A stretch of DNA of 64,000 bases from Apoderus coryli. Lineage: Eukaryota; Arthropoda; Insecta; Coleoptera; Attelabidae. The stretch spans positions 15,339,682 through 15,403,681 of the forward strand of contig OU452207.1 in the NCBI GenBank assembly GCA_911728435.2, read 5' to 3'. Below the pieces are notes generated by a model that made no database searches, was not told where the DNA came from, and worked only from the letters and a program-made list of their open reading frames with translations. Position numbers and translations under genes: made by a program. Below are positions 54,411-64,000 of this stretch, in pieces (positions within the stretch are counted from its first letter, which is position 1; each line of letters starts with the position of its first letter).

Positions 54411-56444
54411 TATTGAAAACACACCAAAACACACTGAGGAAATATTTATTATTATTTCTTTGATAGGTAAATGCCATAAATAATTATTTACATATGAGTG
54501 TGATGACTCAAAATACTGCTGTGCCAAAATCAAAATACCGGTCTGTTTTAGAATGTGAAACGGGATATTTGGAAAACTCGTGGTTAACCTGTAACTATTG
54601 GTTTGCTAACCGGCACAGGTTACCACCAATTGTGAAACTGGCCCCTACTGATCAAATTCTAGGTACCGGTTAGTTTATTCAATTAACCTCTAAAAGGATT
54701 GAATATTGGGAGATAATAATTTCGAATTCTTGGTATCTATGATTTCGAATCAAACGAATAAAATGTAAAAGTTTAAATCATGGAACAAATAATTTTATTT
54801 GATTCACAAACCAATCAAAATTACGCTATTCAATTCAGCAGAGAAAATGCCGAGAGGTGTAGAATACGTCGGTAACACATTTTAACATACGTTCATGGCG
54901 AGATTTTAGTTTTAATTATAGATATGGAATTGGCAAATTAAACGCTACAAGAAGCAAATGAACATATTGAAAAGTATCTTTCTATTGGATTAAGGCTGAC
55001 ACCTTGCAACGTATTTTTAATTTTGATTAAAATAATGTTATGTTTTTTTGGTAAATGCACATAAAGCGCGGCAGCTTTTCGTCTGGTAGCACGAGGTCGT
55101 GGGTTAAAGAGTTTATGTCGTTTAAAAAAAATGAAGGGTGGAATTTGTCAGGCGTCACTTATTTTTTGAAAGGAAAAGTAAGAAACCTAAGGAAATGTTT
55201 TTTATGAAATAAAATGAATATTAATCACGTATAAAGAAAATTAATGTAGCTCGTCTAAAGAATAAAAAAAAATTCAAGTAAAATATTAAATGGAGTTTAT
55301 TCCAACTTAGGTTAATTATTACTGGTTAGAAATAATATTGGGTAACACTTTAATTAATATTTAATTAAAAAAAATAATTTAATTCGAAGTTAGCTTAAAG
55401 TAATAATTATTAAATATTAATAAATATGAGCTTAATTAATAAGCTTAAAAAATTGAAGAAATTGTATACACCGTTACTAGGGGAATTTCATGAATTTCGC
55501 TAACAAATATATACAAATTTACGTAGGTAATCATTATACTGTAGATAATATAAAATATGTAAAAAACTGTAAATAATGTAATTATTTAAAAAAATCAAAA
55601 CGTGATAGTGAAAACTTTAATAAGGTGTTAGCAAATTATTTCTAAACTGGCCTTTTAATCAGGGCGCTTCACTGAAGTAATCTTCACCAACGTTTTATCG
55701 CTTGCGTAACCAGAATGGCGAAGGCGTGGTGATGGATGAATTTCTGACCGTACCAAGAAACGATGTAGGTGAACAGCTTACGTGACCACAATTACGGAGG
55801 TGTGGATCAACATTATTATCTGACCATATCAAAAAATAATGTGGACCATATGGCAATCGTATTAAAAACGATGTAGATACTATTTCGATAGTATCAAAAA
55901 ACCCTAAATAGAAATATCTATTTTATATTGAAACATTACATAGAAAGAAAAACTTTGAAGTTACCCCTGTAGGTATATGTTTTTTTTTATTCCAAATACG
56001 CCCAATAACACAGCACTGGATAGATATTTTGGTTTTATAACTGCTGAACTTAATAAATGGTGAATACTCTATCCATTAACAACACTAATTTTGTAACAAA
56101 GCCCAAAAATTGGAATAAAACCATGTTAATTTTCTATAATAGAGTATATAACGAATCCACCAACAATGAAAGAATGAAGCTGTGTTTTAAAAATTGCTTT
56201 GTTCTTATCGAGAGGTCAGGGTGCTGCTTAAGTGTAGGTATATGCGTCTAGGAAATAATTATTAGTTCCTTACCAAAACTAGATTTTTATTTTTTAGGTT
56301 TAGGAGATCCAGAAGTCATATGGATTTATAATAGATTGTATAATGTCAAGAAGATGACTATCTAAAAACTATAATAGAAAAAGATTCAACTAAATCGTTT
56401 TATTTTTATTTTATACCATACAAACTGTAGAGAGAAAAAAATAA
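54411..56444. other. Mostly AT-rich; one possible TIR
   Basis: No gene seen. At about 54,548-54,650 the minus strand reads GGGGCCAGTTTCACAATTGG and continues with GGTAACCTGTGCCGGTTAGC, resembling terminal repeats of insect DNA transposons; a partner was not found. 55,640-55,900 holds diffuse repeats of a (G/C)TATCAAAAAA-CGATGTA type. Confidence 0.3.
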
Positions 56445-56715
56445 GCTACAACCTCTTATCTCTAATTTCTTTATATGAGAGTAATTTAGAAAATTTTAAA
56501 AATGCAAGGAGACGAAAATACGTATGGGACAATAAATCTTGGGAAGTTCAAAAATTTCAAAGCAGTGGTAAATGCGATATGGAATGGAGAAATTTAGTTA
56601 GCTCGTATAAGGCAGTGAAGGATAATAAAAAGAAAACCAACCGAGGAGCGGCAAAATTTGCATTTTACGACCGGATCAATGAATTACTAGGACACAATTT
56701 AGCACTTCTACTGAT
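56445..56715 (+). pseudogene. Harbinger Myb/SANT-like accessory protein fragment
   Basis: An open plus-strand stretch reads LISLYESNLENFKNARRRKY and WEVQKFQSSGKCDMEWRNLV, then SSYKAVKDNKKKTNRGAAKF and AFYDRINELLGH. The helix pattern W-D ... C-x-x-x-W-R-N-L-x-x-x-Y ... F-Y-D-x-x-x-x-L-L-G fits the Myb/SANT-like (MADF-related) proteins encoded by PIF/Harbinger transposons, which bind the ends and bring transposase to the nucleus. A Harbinger transposase fragment lies 600 bp downstream on the opposite strand, the arrangement typical of Harbingers. Later codons are broken by stops. Confidence 0.5.
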
Positions 56716-57309
56716 CAAGTATTAAATAATAAAGATACATCCAAAATATGCCAGACCGACAATAATAACGAAGAGTTCAGTGATGAAAGCCATAATATTT
56801 GCAACGAATCGAAAATATATAAAAATAGAAGAGGCGAAGAATTGCTCCAGTTAGAACTAAGAAATTCTTGGAAAAAGTAAGAAGAATGCGGAAAGAGTAG
56901 AACACCAAAAAAGTTCCTAGAAATTGAAGAGCGGAAGGAAGATAAAATTCTTAATAAAGATCCTGGGGTCTAATCAACTATTTTTTTTGTACCTACGATT
57001 TCGTTTAATTTTTTTTTTTAGTGTTAGAATATTTGTTTTCGTTAATTTGTGTTTATACTTTATAAGTGAATGTTAAGTTTTGTTTGTTTTTCTGTTATGA
57101 TTTTTTAGTGTTTCAATAGTTTTCAATCCCAGTTTTCCGTTTATGCTAGGACCTACCTAGTTACACTTCAATAGACTTTTTTTAATAAAAAGTAATTATT
57201 TTACATATGAAATAAGTTTAGGAAGCAGCTATACTATACACTCATCGTACACCGTATGTTTGCTAAAAAAAATTTAACTGCAAAAAATATAGTATTAATA
57301 ATACATTTT
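56716..57309. other. No gene seen
   Basis: Decayed continuation of the accessory ORF to about 56,960 (ESRRGE-like short frames), then T-rich DNA between the two convergent Harbinger genes. Confidence 0.35.
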
Positions 57310-57790
57310 ATCAAAAATTTCATTTCTAGTACAGATATCGATATTTTCTTCATCCTCCAAAAGTTCGATATTATCTACAATCAATCCGTGGTGTGCTTCT
57401 TTAGAAAACTCCTCGGTCAAATCATCCCCCATTAGAGATTAGAGACACATATTGTGGAACACAACTGCAGCGGTTATGCATTCTACCACGAAATCGAATT
57501 TCTTGTTTTCGAAACTCTGAAGGCGTCTAAAGCAATACGCGTCCCCGAAAGTTTTTTATCAAAATCCACCTGCTGGTGCGTCAACCGGCCATTATCTTTA
57601 AAAGGCGGTACGATCAGGTTAACAGATGGTGGATATGCGCTCTCCGCCAAAATGAAATAAGGATATAGGCTATTTTCTTGAAATTGCTGGTATAGAGATG
57701 ATTTACGAAACATTAGAGTATCATGTAGGAGTTTAGGTTTACCAACATATATGTCGATAAATAGTTTATTGTGACTCCTTGAAACAATAA
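57310..57790 (-). pseudogene. PIF/Harbinger transposase C-terminal fragment
   Basis: DDE_Tnp_4 catalytic domain, end part. Minus strand in order: LFIDIYVGKPKLLHDTLMFR (second catalytic Asp block and HD motif), SSLYQQFQEN, ILAESAYPPS (normally LGDSAYP), LIVPPFKDNGRLTHQQVDFD and KKLSGTRIALDAF (normally V/I-E-R-A-F-G; the catalytic Glu is changed to Asp or lost), then a shift to LHNMCL-like and acidic C-terminal residues (LEDEENIDIC). N-terminal half absent. Damaged active site and frameshifts make it inactive. Confidence 0.75.
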
Positions 57791-58031
57791 ACTCTGAAAG
57801 CGTTGGCGGTTTGAGTAATCTTCTAGGTTAGCTTTTGGCTGAATGAAGATGTGTTTGCCAAATACCATAAATTTATGTGCACAGCTTTATCTTTTTCATT
57901 TTTTGCTGAATATTTAACAAATCTAACAATTCGGATGTATATATACCAGGCGGTCACGACATTCGCCTCGGTCTCTCATAGCCTAACAAAATTGAAATTG
58001 CAAATTTTGTTTGCGTGGGTGTATGTAGGTC

Positions 58032-59342
58032 TACTAGGTGTCCCAGAAAAGTGTGGCATATCAATGTTATATATTTTTTAAATGCAACACCCAGTATTTT
58101 TTGGATTTTTTGAACACTTTGGATAAAATAAAGTAAAGTTACTGTTATGATCCCTATACCTAAAGCTACTCGTTTGTCCAATTGTTGCGTTTTTTGGTAA
58201 TTTTGAAAAACATTCTGTGCGTTCATTTTTTTAACTAAACCGTTTAAAGTGGCAAGTGAATAGGACATACATTAGGTCGGTGTATAGTTCAATTGTAAAT
58301 ATTGTACAGGGTGGTCACAATTTTTTATTGTTCTTATCAATCATATTTATATAAATAACTTTCTTATTTTAAATTGCACACCCTATATTACATTATTAAA
58401 TTACTATTGGCTCATTGGTATTCGAATATTACAACAGTTTTTCCGTAGGAAAATTAGAACTTAAAAAACAACAAGGTTTTTCTACCATCAAGTGGGACCA
58501 TATTAATCGTACTTAAAAACTGTTACACTACAATTTATTGGTTACCGAATTCTGACAAACTCTGAAAGTTAGACATTAACAATAATAAAATAGGAACAAA
58601 TTTTTTACATTCTGAAACATATTCATAATTCTTAAAAATTAACAACAAAAAAAGACCTATATACCATACTACATATTTACTAGCTACAACAAATGCTCAA
58701 AATGTTGGCCGTTATTTTCAATACATAGTCGAATTCTTTTTTTAAATGAATGTCTGACATTTGCTAATAATTGTGCTGTAATTGTATCAAAAGCAGTTTT
58801 AATTCGCTGTTTCATATCATCTCGTGTTGTTGTTGGCGTGTCATAAACAATGTTTTTAATATATCCCTATAAGAAAAATCTGGTGGTGTTAAGTCTGGAG
58901 ACCTTTGAGGTCAGTTTTATGGACCACGGCGGCCAATCCATTTCCCAGGAAATAAATGATCTAGAGTACGCCTTACTAGCCCATGAAAATGTCATCAAAT
59001 CAATCAGACAAATAAGTTAAAATATTTTTTTTCATTGGAAACGGTGACTGTTAGGTATAGGGAAGCCTAATACCATTGATTGAGAACATTAACTAACAGG
59101 TGCTATGAAATATAGGGTGTGCAATTTAATCTAAGAAAGTTATTTAAATAAATATTATTGATAAGAACAAAAAAATGTGACCACCCTGTAAAGTATTTAC
59201 AATTTGACTATACACCGTCCTAATGTATGTCCTATTCACTTGCCATTTTAAAATGTTAAACGGTTTAGCTAAAAGAATTAATCCAAAAAATACTGGGTAT
59301 TCCATTTAAAAAAATATAACTTTAATGATTTTCTAGTGGAAT
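58032..59342. mobile_element. Tc1/mariner-like element with ~270-bp terminal inverted repeats
   Basis: The left arm (58,040-58,395) and right arm (59,105-59,335) are inverted copies sharing ACCCAGTATTTTTTGGATT, GGCAAGTGAATAGGACATAC, ACAGGGTGGTCACA and TTAAATTGCACACCCTATAT. The left arm has about 115 bp not found in the right (58,110-58,225). A transposase fragment lies between. Arms have diverged by substitutions and indels, so the element is old. Exact termini are estimates. Confidence 0.75.
58690..58990 (-). pseudogene. Tc1/mariner-superfamily transposase C-terminal fragment
   Basis: The minus strand reads FPGKWIGRRGP then (after a stop) QRSPDLTPPDF, further on LFMTRQQQHEM and at the end IENNGQHFEHLL. 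The block W-I-G-R-x-G-P...W-P-x-R-S-P-D-L-T-P-x-D-F-F-L-W-G identifies the last catalytic segment of an insect DDE/D transposase family. Several shifts and stops. It lies between the long inverted repeats and belongs to that element. Confidence 0.7.
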
Positions 59343-59344
59343 TT

Positions 59345-59714
59345 GGTCATGAGCTGTCATATTTTTAAATATATTTTTTTCAATAAAATATCTTAGAACT
59401 TTTAATGACAGAATTCTCTATTAATTTTTTTCTTACAATTTTGATCATTTCTTAAAAATGTTTCTGCTTTTTCACAAATTAAAATCACGTCTTGTAGATA
59501 ACTCAAACCCCCTCTAGATTTTTGAACAATTAACGAATTCATGAAATTGTCCTTAACACCACATAACTGCAATATGCAATGTTCACATTGCAGTTTTCGT
59601 CCTAGTTTAAATGAAACGAAACCTGCAATGTAAGTTATTACTTCATTTTATAAGGGGATAAGGAACTAATTAAATAAATAATCGTGATCATGTAAAAATG
59701 TATTTGCAAGTACA
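59345..59714. other. No gene seen
   Basis: AT-rich spacer between the mariner-like element and P-element remnants; a TGCAATATGCAATG-type pair of short inverted words occurs near 59,568-59,595. Confidence 0.35.
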
Positions 59715-60735
59715 TCATCTGTGTCGTTTGTTGTACGCCAACTGGTTTATAATCGATTCGTTGATTATTTGTTCGGGAAGTTTGGTTTTCGAACTAACGC
59801 ATAAAATATTGATATCCTCAAGTGGGATACAAGTCCGAGCGCCACCTTCTCTCAGTTCTAAATGAATTAAAAAAAAATTATACGCAACAACAAACTTTCT
59901 GCAGGTTGGGTTATTATTATATCCACCTTGAGCTCGAACGGTCCCAAAAAATAACTCTATGTGATCTTGATTTAGTTTATGTAGGATAAACTTTAATTTT
60001 CCTGTAACTATGTAGTCATCGTAAATGCCTAACAAAGCTTTGAGGTCCATTAGCGAGCCACAAAACCCAGTCTTTCTTTGGGACTCCAAAACAAGCATCC
60101 GATTAGAAAATTTTAAATTATTACTATAATAAGAAAATTCAGTGAAATTTTTTTTTATATATTCAATATTTTTAGAACACGCAGCTTGTTTGAACCCAGT
60201 CAGATATTTTGTGTGAATTTAAAATATCAAACGCCTTATTCATTATTAATATAAATTCTGCGGTTGGACCACAGTCTCTAAATCTAGGTAATTGTAGTTT
60301 ATCTTTACAATAAAATAATGCATCCGATACAAAGCGGCGTAACAACTGGGTTGCCTGTTTAATGTTCATTTTCTGTTTGCAAAAATGTATGTGTTGTTTT
60401 CTAAGTTTATTTGCAAGACGAAGCCCCTCTTTTTCTTGTAAAATATTTAATTTGTCCAGATAATCAACATTAATTATACCTCCCTTTACCTCCCCAAACA
60501 TTTCTTTTTTCACCAAAACAATTACGTATTAATTTTATCATACTCGTATGTAGAGGTTCCGGCAATAAAAACTATTTCTCATTTTGAAATAAAAAATCAG
60601 CTTTTACATTCAATTTATTAAATTGACAATTTAATATAGCACACATGCTAAAATTAGCCGCGCACCCATCAACTGTCATATTACTGACAGGAACTCCTGG
60701 GTCTTTTAATAATATTAACCCTACACTGCGTGATT
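59715..60735 (-). pseudogene. P-element-type (THAP9-like) transposase, middle and C-terminal part
   Basis: P-element transposase, minus strand, in order: VDGCAANFSMCAIL (60,640-60,690, catalytic-domain Asp block), HTSMIKLIRNCFGEKRNV, a 114-codon frame with YLDKLNILQEKEGLRLANKL and MNIKQATQLLRRFVSDALFY, then a 127-codon frame with LVLESQRKTGFCGSLMDLKA, LNQDHIELFFGTVRAQGGYN and NNPTCRKFVVAYNFFLIHLE. The SQDHLE-x-F-F-G-x-x-R-x-x-G-G block is the P/THAP9 signature. A stop and frame change separate the pieces. The N-terminal half lies further right in fragments. Confidence 0.85.
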
Positions 60736-61249
60736 TTTTAAATTGCTTTAGAAAAAATATTTTTGGATAAGTAAAAGTGTTGGTAGTAACACAAAAATAT
60801 AAAAAAAAAATTCATTTATTTTTATTTATTTAAAAAAAATCGGTTGTAGCAAACTTGATGCATAGTGCAGCATTACCTTATTACAATGTAGTAAAACATA
60901 TTTAAAAACTATTACTGATGGCAGGATATGAAACAATTATTATGATTTATGAATTGCTTGTTAGATAAAGTTACAAGACTTTCCGTTATGTTGTTTGTTT
61001 CACACTACCATGCTTTCACCAGACGGGCCGTTTCGTTGATCCACAACTCATCACTGGTGATCGGCAGGCAGTGTGACACAAATTTCCAACATTTACGAAG
61101 AGCTTATACGAGCACGAGAGATGACTGACAACAAGATTTGTTACTTCTTGTCCGGCCATCGTTTGCGAAATGTGTTTCACCGGGCATATTGCCTGTCACA
61201 CTAGATGTCGGCAAAAATATATTGTTGTCAATTATTATGATTTTTATTT
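60736..61249. other. No gene seen
   Basis: AT-rich, then a GC-richer patch (60,990-61,215) with CACACTACC/GTGTGACAC/GTCACACT words in inverted arrangement, possibly a decayed DNA-transposon end. Confidence 0.3.
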
Positions 61250-61960
61250 AAGCAAAGATGCACGCCACACGTGGAACAATAATTGAAATGAGAAAATGAA
61301 GAACACCATGGAAATTTTTCTTTGCCTGGTCTCATCGTAGAGTGGCCAGTGATTCGTTGCATCGCATCTGACATCTTTCGGTGGAATATAGAAGATTGTA
61401 GATGATTTTTTTGTCTTAAGATCTAGCAATATTTCGACGGGCTCATGTGAAGGGCGACCTCTCTTTCGCACACCACTTTCCAATATGCAAAGGCACTCCG
61501 CAATTTCCAGTCTGATATCGACTTGAGAAGGAGCCTTTCTCTAAATGATTTTTTGGGAGCAGTAAAGGTGTATCTAGGTCACTTATTGAAGTTGGAAGCG
61601 ATGTACTTCCTGTAAACTCTAAAGCTTCATCGTTCGGAAGTAGGTTTCGTTTGCGCCATATTATTTTTGAATACATTTTCTTTAACTCAGATAGCTTTTG
61701 GTTTTGATTAGTAAGTGATCGATTAGTGTTACATATGTTTTGCTCCCCATATCAATATCTTTTGATAACTGAGCTAGAGCCATTTGTAACTCCTTCGCTG
61801 TGAGAAATGGTTTTGTCCATTGCTTTTTTGAACGATCAAACATAATATTTAGGTACACATAGGTATTGCATTTGTTATGCATAATAACGCTATGTATCAA
61901 ATTTGATACCTGTTTATTTATTCTCCGAATTATATCGGTACACAACTGCAAAACTGCAAA
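61250..61960 (-). pseudogene. piggyBac-like transposase, internally deleted
   Basis: Minus strand: an N-terminal helical part (FLTAKELQMALAQLSKDID), then SELKKMYSKIIWRKRNLLPN and EALEFTGSTSLPTSISDLDT, the usual start of the piggyBac DDE domain. The frame then jumps to APSQVDIRLEIAECL, LESGVRKRGRPSHEPVEIL and PPKDVRCDATNHWPLYDETR, which belong to the C-terminal end, and with a further shift to FPWCSSFSHFNYCSTCGVHL, the Cys-rich finger. The whole catalytic core is missing, so this is an internally deleted copy. It lies inside a P-element cluster. Confidence 0.75.
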
Positions 61961-62121
61961 TAAACTATTATTAAATTAATTTGTAATTACTTATCCTTTA
62001 GATCAATTTAAAATATTTTAAAGTAATATCATAAAAAAAAACACAAGACAAAATAATTAAAAATTAATGTTACTACACACATGTATTGCTTAGTCAGGAG
62101 ACAACCAGTAAACTAAACTAC

Positions 62122-62480
62122 CAAACGAACATATCAACTGTTTAGCAGAATTAAATATTTTGGTTTTTAGAAAATTAAAAGCCTCTGGTTTTGCATTTAC
62201 TGAGGAATACCATTTCGCTTGTTACATCCTGTATACGACATATAATAATATAAAATAAGATACCTAGAATAAGAGCTTTTTGTTAATTCAACATATTTCA
62301 TAAATGTTATAAATACAAGTAAAATACCAATTTTGTCAGGATTATAAGTTATAATTTTGTCACAATCACTTCATTCTTTGTAATTTTTGAAAATAAATTT
62401 TTATTTTTTAAAAATACCTTCGGTTGTTCAAGAAACTTAACTCGCTAAAGTTTTTGGATGAGGTAAGCTATTATGACACA
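62122..62480 (-). pseudogene. P-element transposase N-terminal fragment, copy 1 (split)
   Basis: Minus strand: SLPHPKTLA (62,440-62,480), a 220-bp interruption (62,222-62,443), then AKWYSSVNAKPEAFNFLKTK (62,122-62,222). A TCGCT word occurs at both edges of the interruption, like a short target duplication. Same protein region as copy 2, but lacking the GFTS residues. Confidence 0.6.
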
Positions 62481-62825
62481 GCAGAATAGGGTTGTATCAA
62501 ATACGAGACAGGGTGCGATTGGTAGAAAATTGAGGTATATATGAAATGTTGGTGTTTATTGGGTGTTGTATCTAATTTGACACTTTACGGAGTGTAGGGT
62601 TAAATCCTGTTTAACTAGGGCAGCTTTTTGCTGACTATTCATTCTTGAAATAAAGAAGTATCCTATGGGTAGTTTCCGTGATTCGTTAATAGATACTAAC
62701 ATGAATACCAGAGCCTCCGAAGCTAATTCCATGAAGTCCCTTTGTAATTAACTACCACAATTTACATACCCATAATATTAACTGCCAGTATACTCTAAAT
62801 GTATTCTTAGCTACCTCATAAAAAA

Positions 62826-63062
62826 CCAACGAACATATCAACTGTTTAGTAGAATTTAATATTTTGGTTGTTAAAAAATTAAAAGCCTCTGAAGTAAAAC
62901 CTGCCTTGGCATTTCCTGAGGAATACCATTTCGCTAAAGTTTTTGGATGAGGTAGGCTATTATGAAATTTTTGACGAACATAATTGTGAGCTTTGGGTGA
63001 ATAAAAATGTAAAGTGACTGCAAAAACTCTTAGAGAATGTTCAAATGTTTTTCTCGTCCCTT
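62826..63062 (-). pseudogene. P-element transposase N-terminal fragment, copy 2
   Basis: Minus-strand reading TFEHSLRVFAVTLHFYSPKA, then LPHPKTLAKWYSSGNAKAGF and TSEAFNFLTTKILNS. The P-R/K-T-L-x-x-W-Y-S-S...G-F-T-x-E-A-F block is the conserved region before the catalytic domain in P/THAP9 transposases. Together with 59,715-60,735 it suggests one long P element on the minus strand with later insertions, plus a duplicated piece. Confidence 0.7.
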
Positions 63063-63186
63063 TCCGTTGTGTTGTGTTTTTTGAATAATGTCCTTATTTG
63101 TCCCAAAATGTTCTAACATGAGATCTTCATGTTCTTGTAATATTATTTGTATATTATGTAATATTTTTTTTTATTGAAATAAAAGA

Positions 63187-63480
63187 CGTCTACTCCACAA
63201 TATATACTTCGTATAATTGAATTGTCAAGTACCAATTGTCAAACCACACATGTTTCGGGATACTAGGATCCCATCATCAGTGCTAATATTGCACTTTAGA
63301 AAACAAGTTAAACTATACTTGTTCTTAAATGAACAATAGAAATTATCGAGTCTACAAATAAGTAAATTGTATTACAATACAAATAAAAATTGATAAGAAC
63401 TAACTTTTAACTTACCACATTGTGGAAAATATTCGATTTTTTATATTTACAACAAAAATTGATAGAGGAAATGTACAAAA
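63187..63480. mobile_element. Second Penelope-like element end
   Basis: Shares CGTCTACTCCACAA and the ACATGTTTCG...CATCATCAGTG core with 7125-7465, and ends similarly (TACCACATTGTGGAAA versus TCTACAACGTGGAAA). Between the shared blocks the sequence has diverged. Confidence 0.45.
63249..63280 (-). ncRNA. Degraded hammerhead-ribozyme-like core
   Basis: The minus strand has CTGATGA (63,280-63,274), a 5-bp stem GGGAT/ATCCC with 6-nt loop, then GAAA (63,256-63,253) and the palindrome ACATGT. Stem I cannot be closed cleanly: flanking AGCA has no complement where needed, and extra bases follow ACATGT. Probably inactive. Confidence 0.35.
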
Positions 63481-64000
63481 CTATTAAAAAACATTACAAA
63501 CATTGGGTAATGAGTTTTTCGCGTTTTTTACGCAGCATTAGATGCGTTCGGGGTTTAATTAAAGAGTTATTATAATAAAAATGTTAATTCATTACTTGGT
63601 TGTTACCATGCGGCGGTTGAAATAAGATATTATTTTAGATTGACAGTATATGAGAAATCATAGAAGTTGAAATTAATTAATGTTGAAATTAAACTGAGAT
63701 TCCAATAGTAAAAGGAACAGTCTGAATACAATTTCTCAAGAAAAAGAATCGAACATAACAAACGAGAACTCAAAAATGAGTTCATAAAAAGAATATGATT
63801 TTAGAAAATTTAATATTAAGTCCAATACGTAAATTCGATTATTAAAAATTATTACAAACTGATTCAATACAAAATAACGCTAAGCTAAAAATGTCAATTT
63901 ATAAGATTGAGACTTGAAATATATTTTAAGATAGACAGCCAACAATACACTGTCAGCAGTAGTAAGTGGGCGTGGTTATAGGCAGAGTTTTTTTTAACTG
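63481..64000. other. AT-rich right edge, no gene seen
   Basis: No supported frame or repeat was recognised; part may be internal Penelope-like sequence. Confidence 0.35.

Noticed and set aside
55060..55120. Possible tRNA-derived SINE (GGTAGCACGAGGTCGTGGGTTA)
   Set aside because: Only a loose B-box resemblance; no A box, no cloverleaf, no tail recognised.

Overview
The window looks like a stretch of an AT-rich insect nuclear genome, most likely a beetle. No intact single-copy host gene was recognised. Almost everything identifiable is a mobile element or its remains: errantivirus-like and Osvaldo/Woot-like Gypsy elements, jockey-like LINE, DIRS-like gag, Penelope-like ends, Polinton polymerase, P element, piggyBac, hAT, Harbinger, Tc1/mariner, and rolling-circle-like (Helitron/HINE-like) repeats. 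The long-LTR Gypsy element and the CACCCTGTATA-type satellites suggest a beetle, but that is inference.

Layout. 0.6-4.4 kb: a broken errantivirus-like element (gag, start of pol, env C-terminus, polypurine tract) with an inverted Helitron-like insert where most of pol should be. 5.1-8.3 kb: a small unknown reading frame, then Polinton DNA polymerase B fragments on the minus strand, split by a Penelope-like end carrying a hammerhead-ribozyme-like fold and fused upstream to retrotransposon gag. 8.9-12.7 kb: a decayed jockey-like LINE (endonuclease, RT, C-terminus, ATT tail), split cleanly by a 1.4-kb Helitron-like element. 13.1-15.7 kb: DIRS-like gag, a haspin-kinase fragment inside a 13-bp inverted repeat, a LINE C-terminus and a gag tail. 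16.5-19.0 kb: inverted repeats, a large cruciform, one unrecognised ORF and AT-rich DNA.

19,038-49,407 is the most striking part. Six Helitron-like units abut head to tail with no spacer. Each opens with the same hairpin end (CAAGAAATCCC...), most carry a block of ~124/130-bp or 243-bp satellite repeats, and each closes with a conserved end block (...TTAA). The last unit is interrupted by a complete, very young Ty3/Gypsy element (34,411-45,864). That element has 2,911-bp LTRs with only three differences noticed, a 4-bp target duplication, gag and pol joined by a probable -1 frameshift site, and no env. The 243-bp repeats next to it preserve the empty insertion site.

49.4-64 kb is a graveyard of cut-and-paste transposons, mostly on the minus strand: a perfect 48-bp-arm hairpin, piggyBac pieces, a hAT/BED-type gene with a recognisable first exon and 63-bp intron but a nonsense codon, a Myb/SANT-like gene, a convergent Harbinger pair, a Tc1/mariner-like element with long terminal inverted repeats, and P-element transposase fragments around an internally deleted piggyBac. 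A second Penelope-like end lies near the right edge.

The elements show successive layers: LINE and errantivirus copies are oldest, Helitron-like copies landed in them, satellites expanded inside the Helitron-like units, and the long-LTR retrotransposon arrived last.
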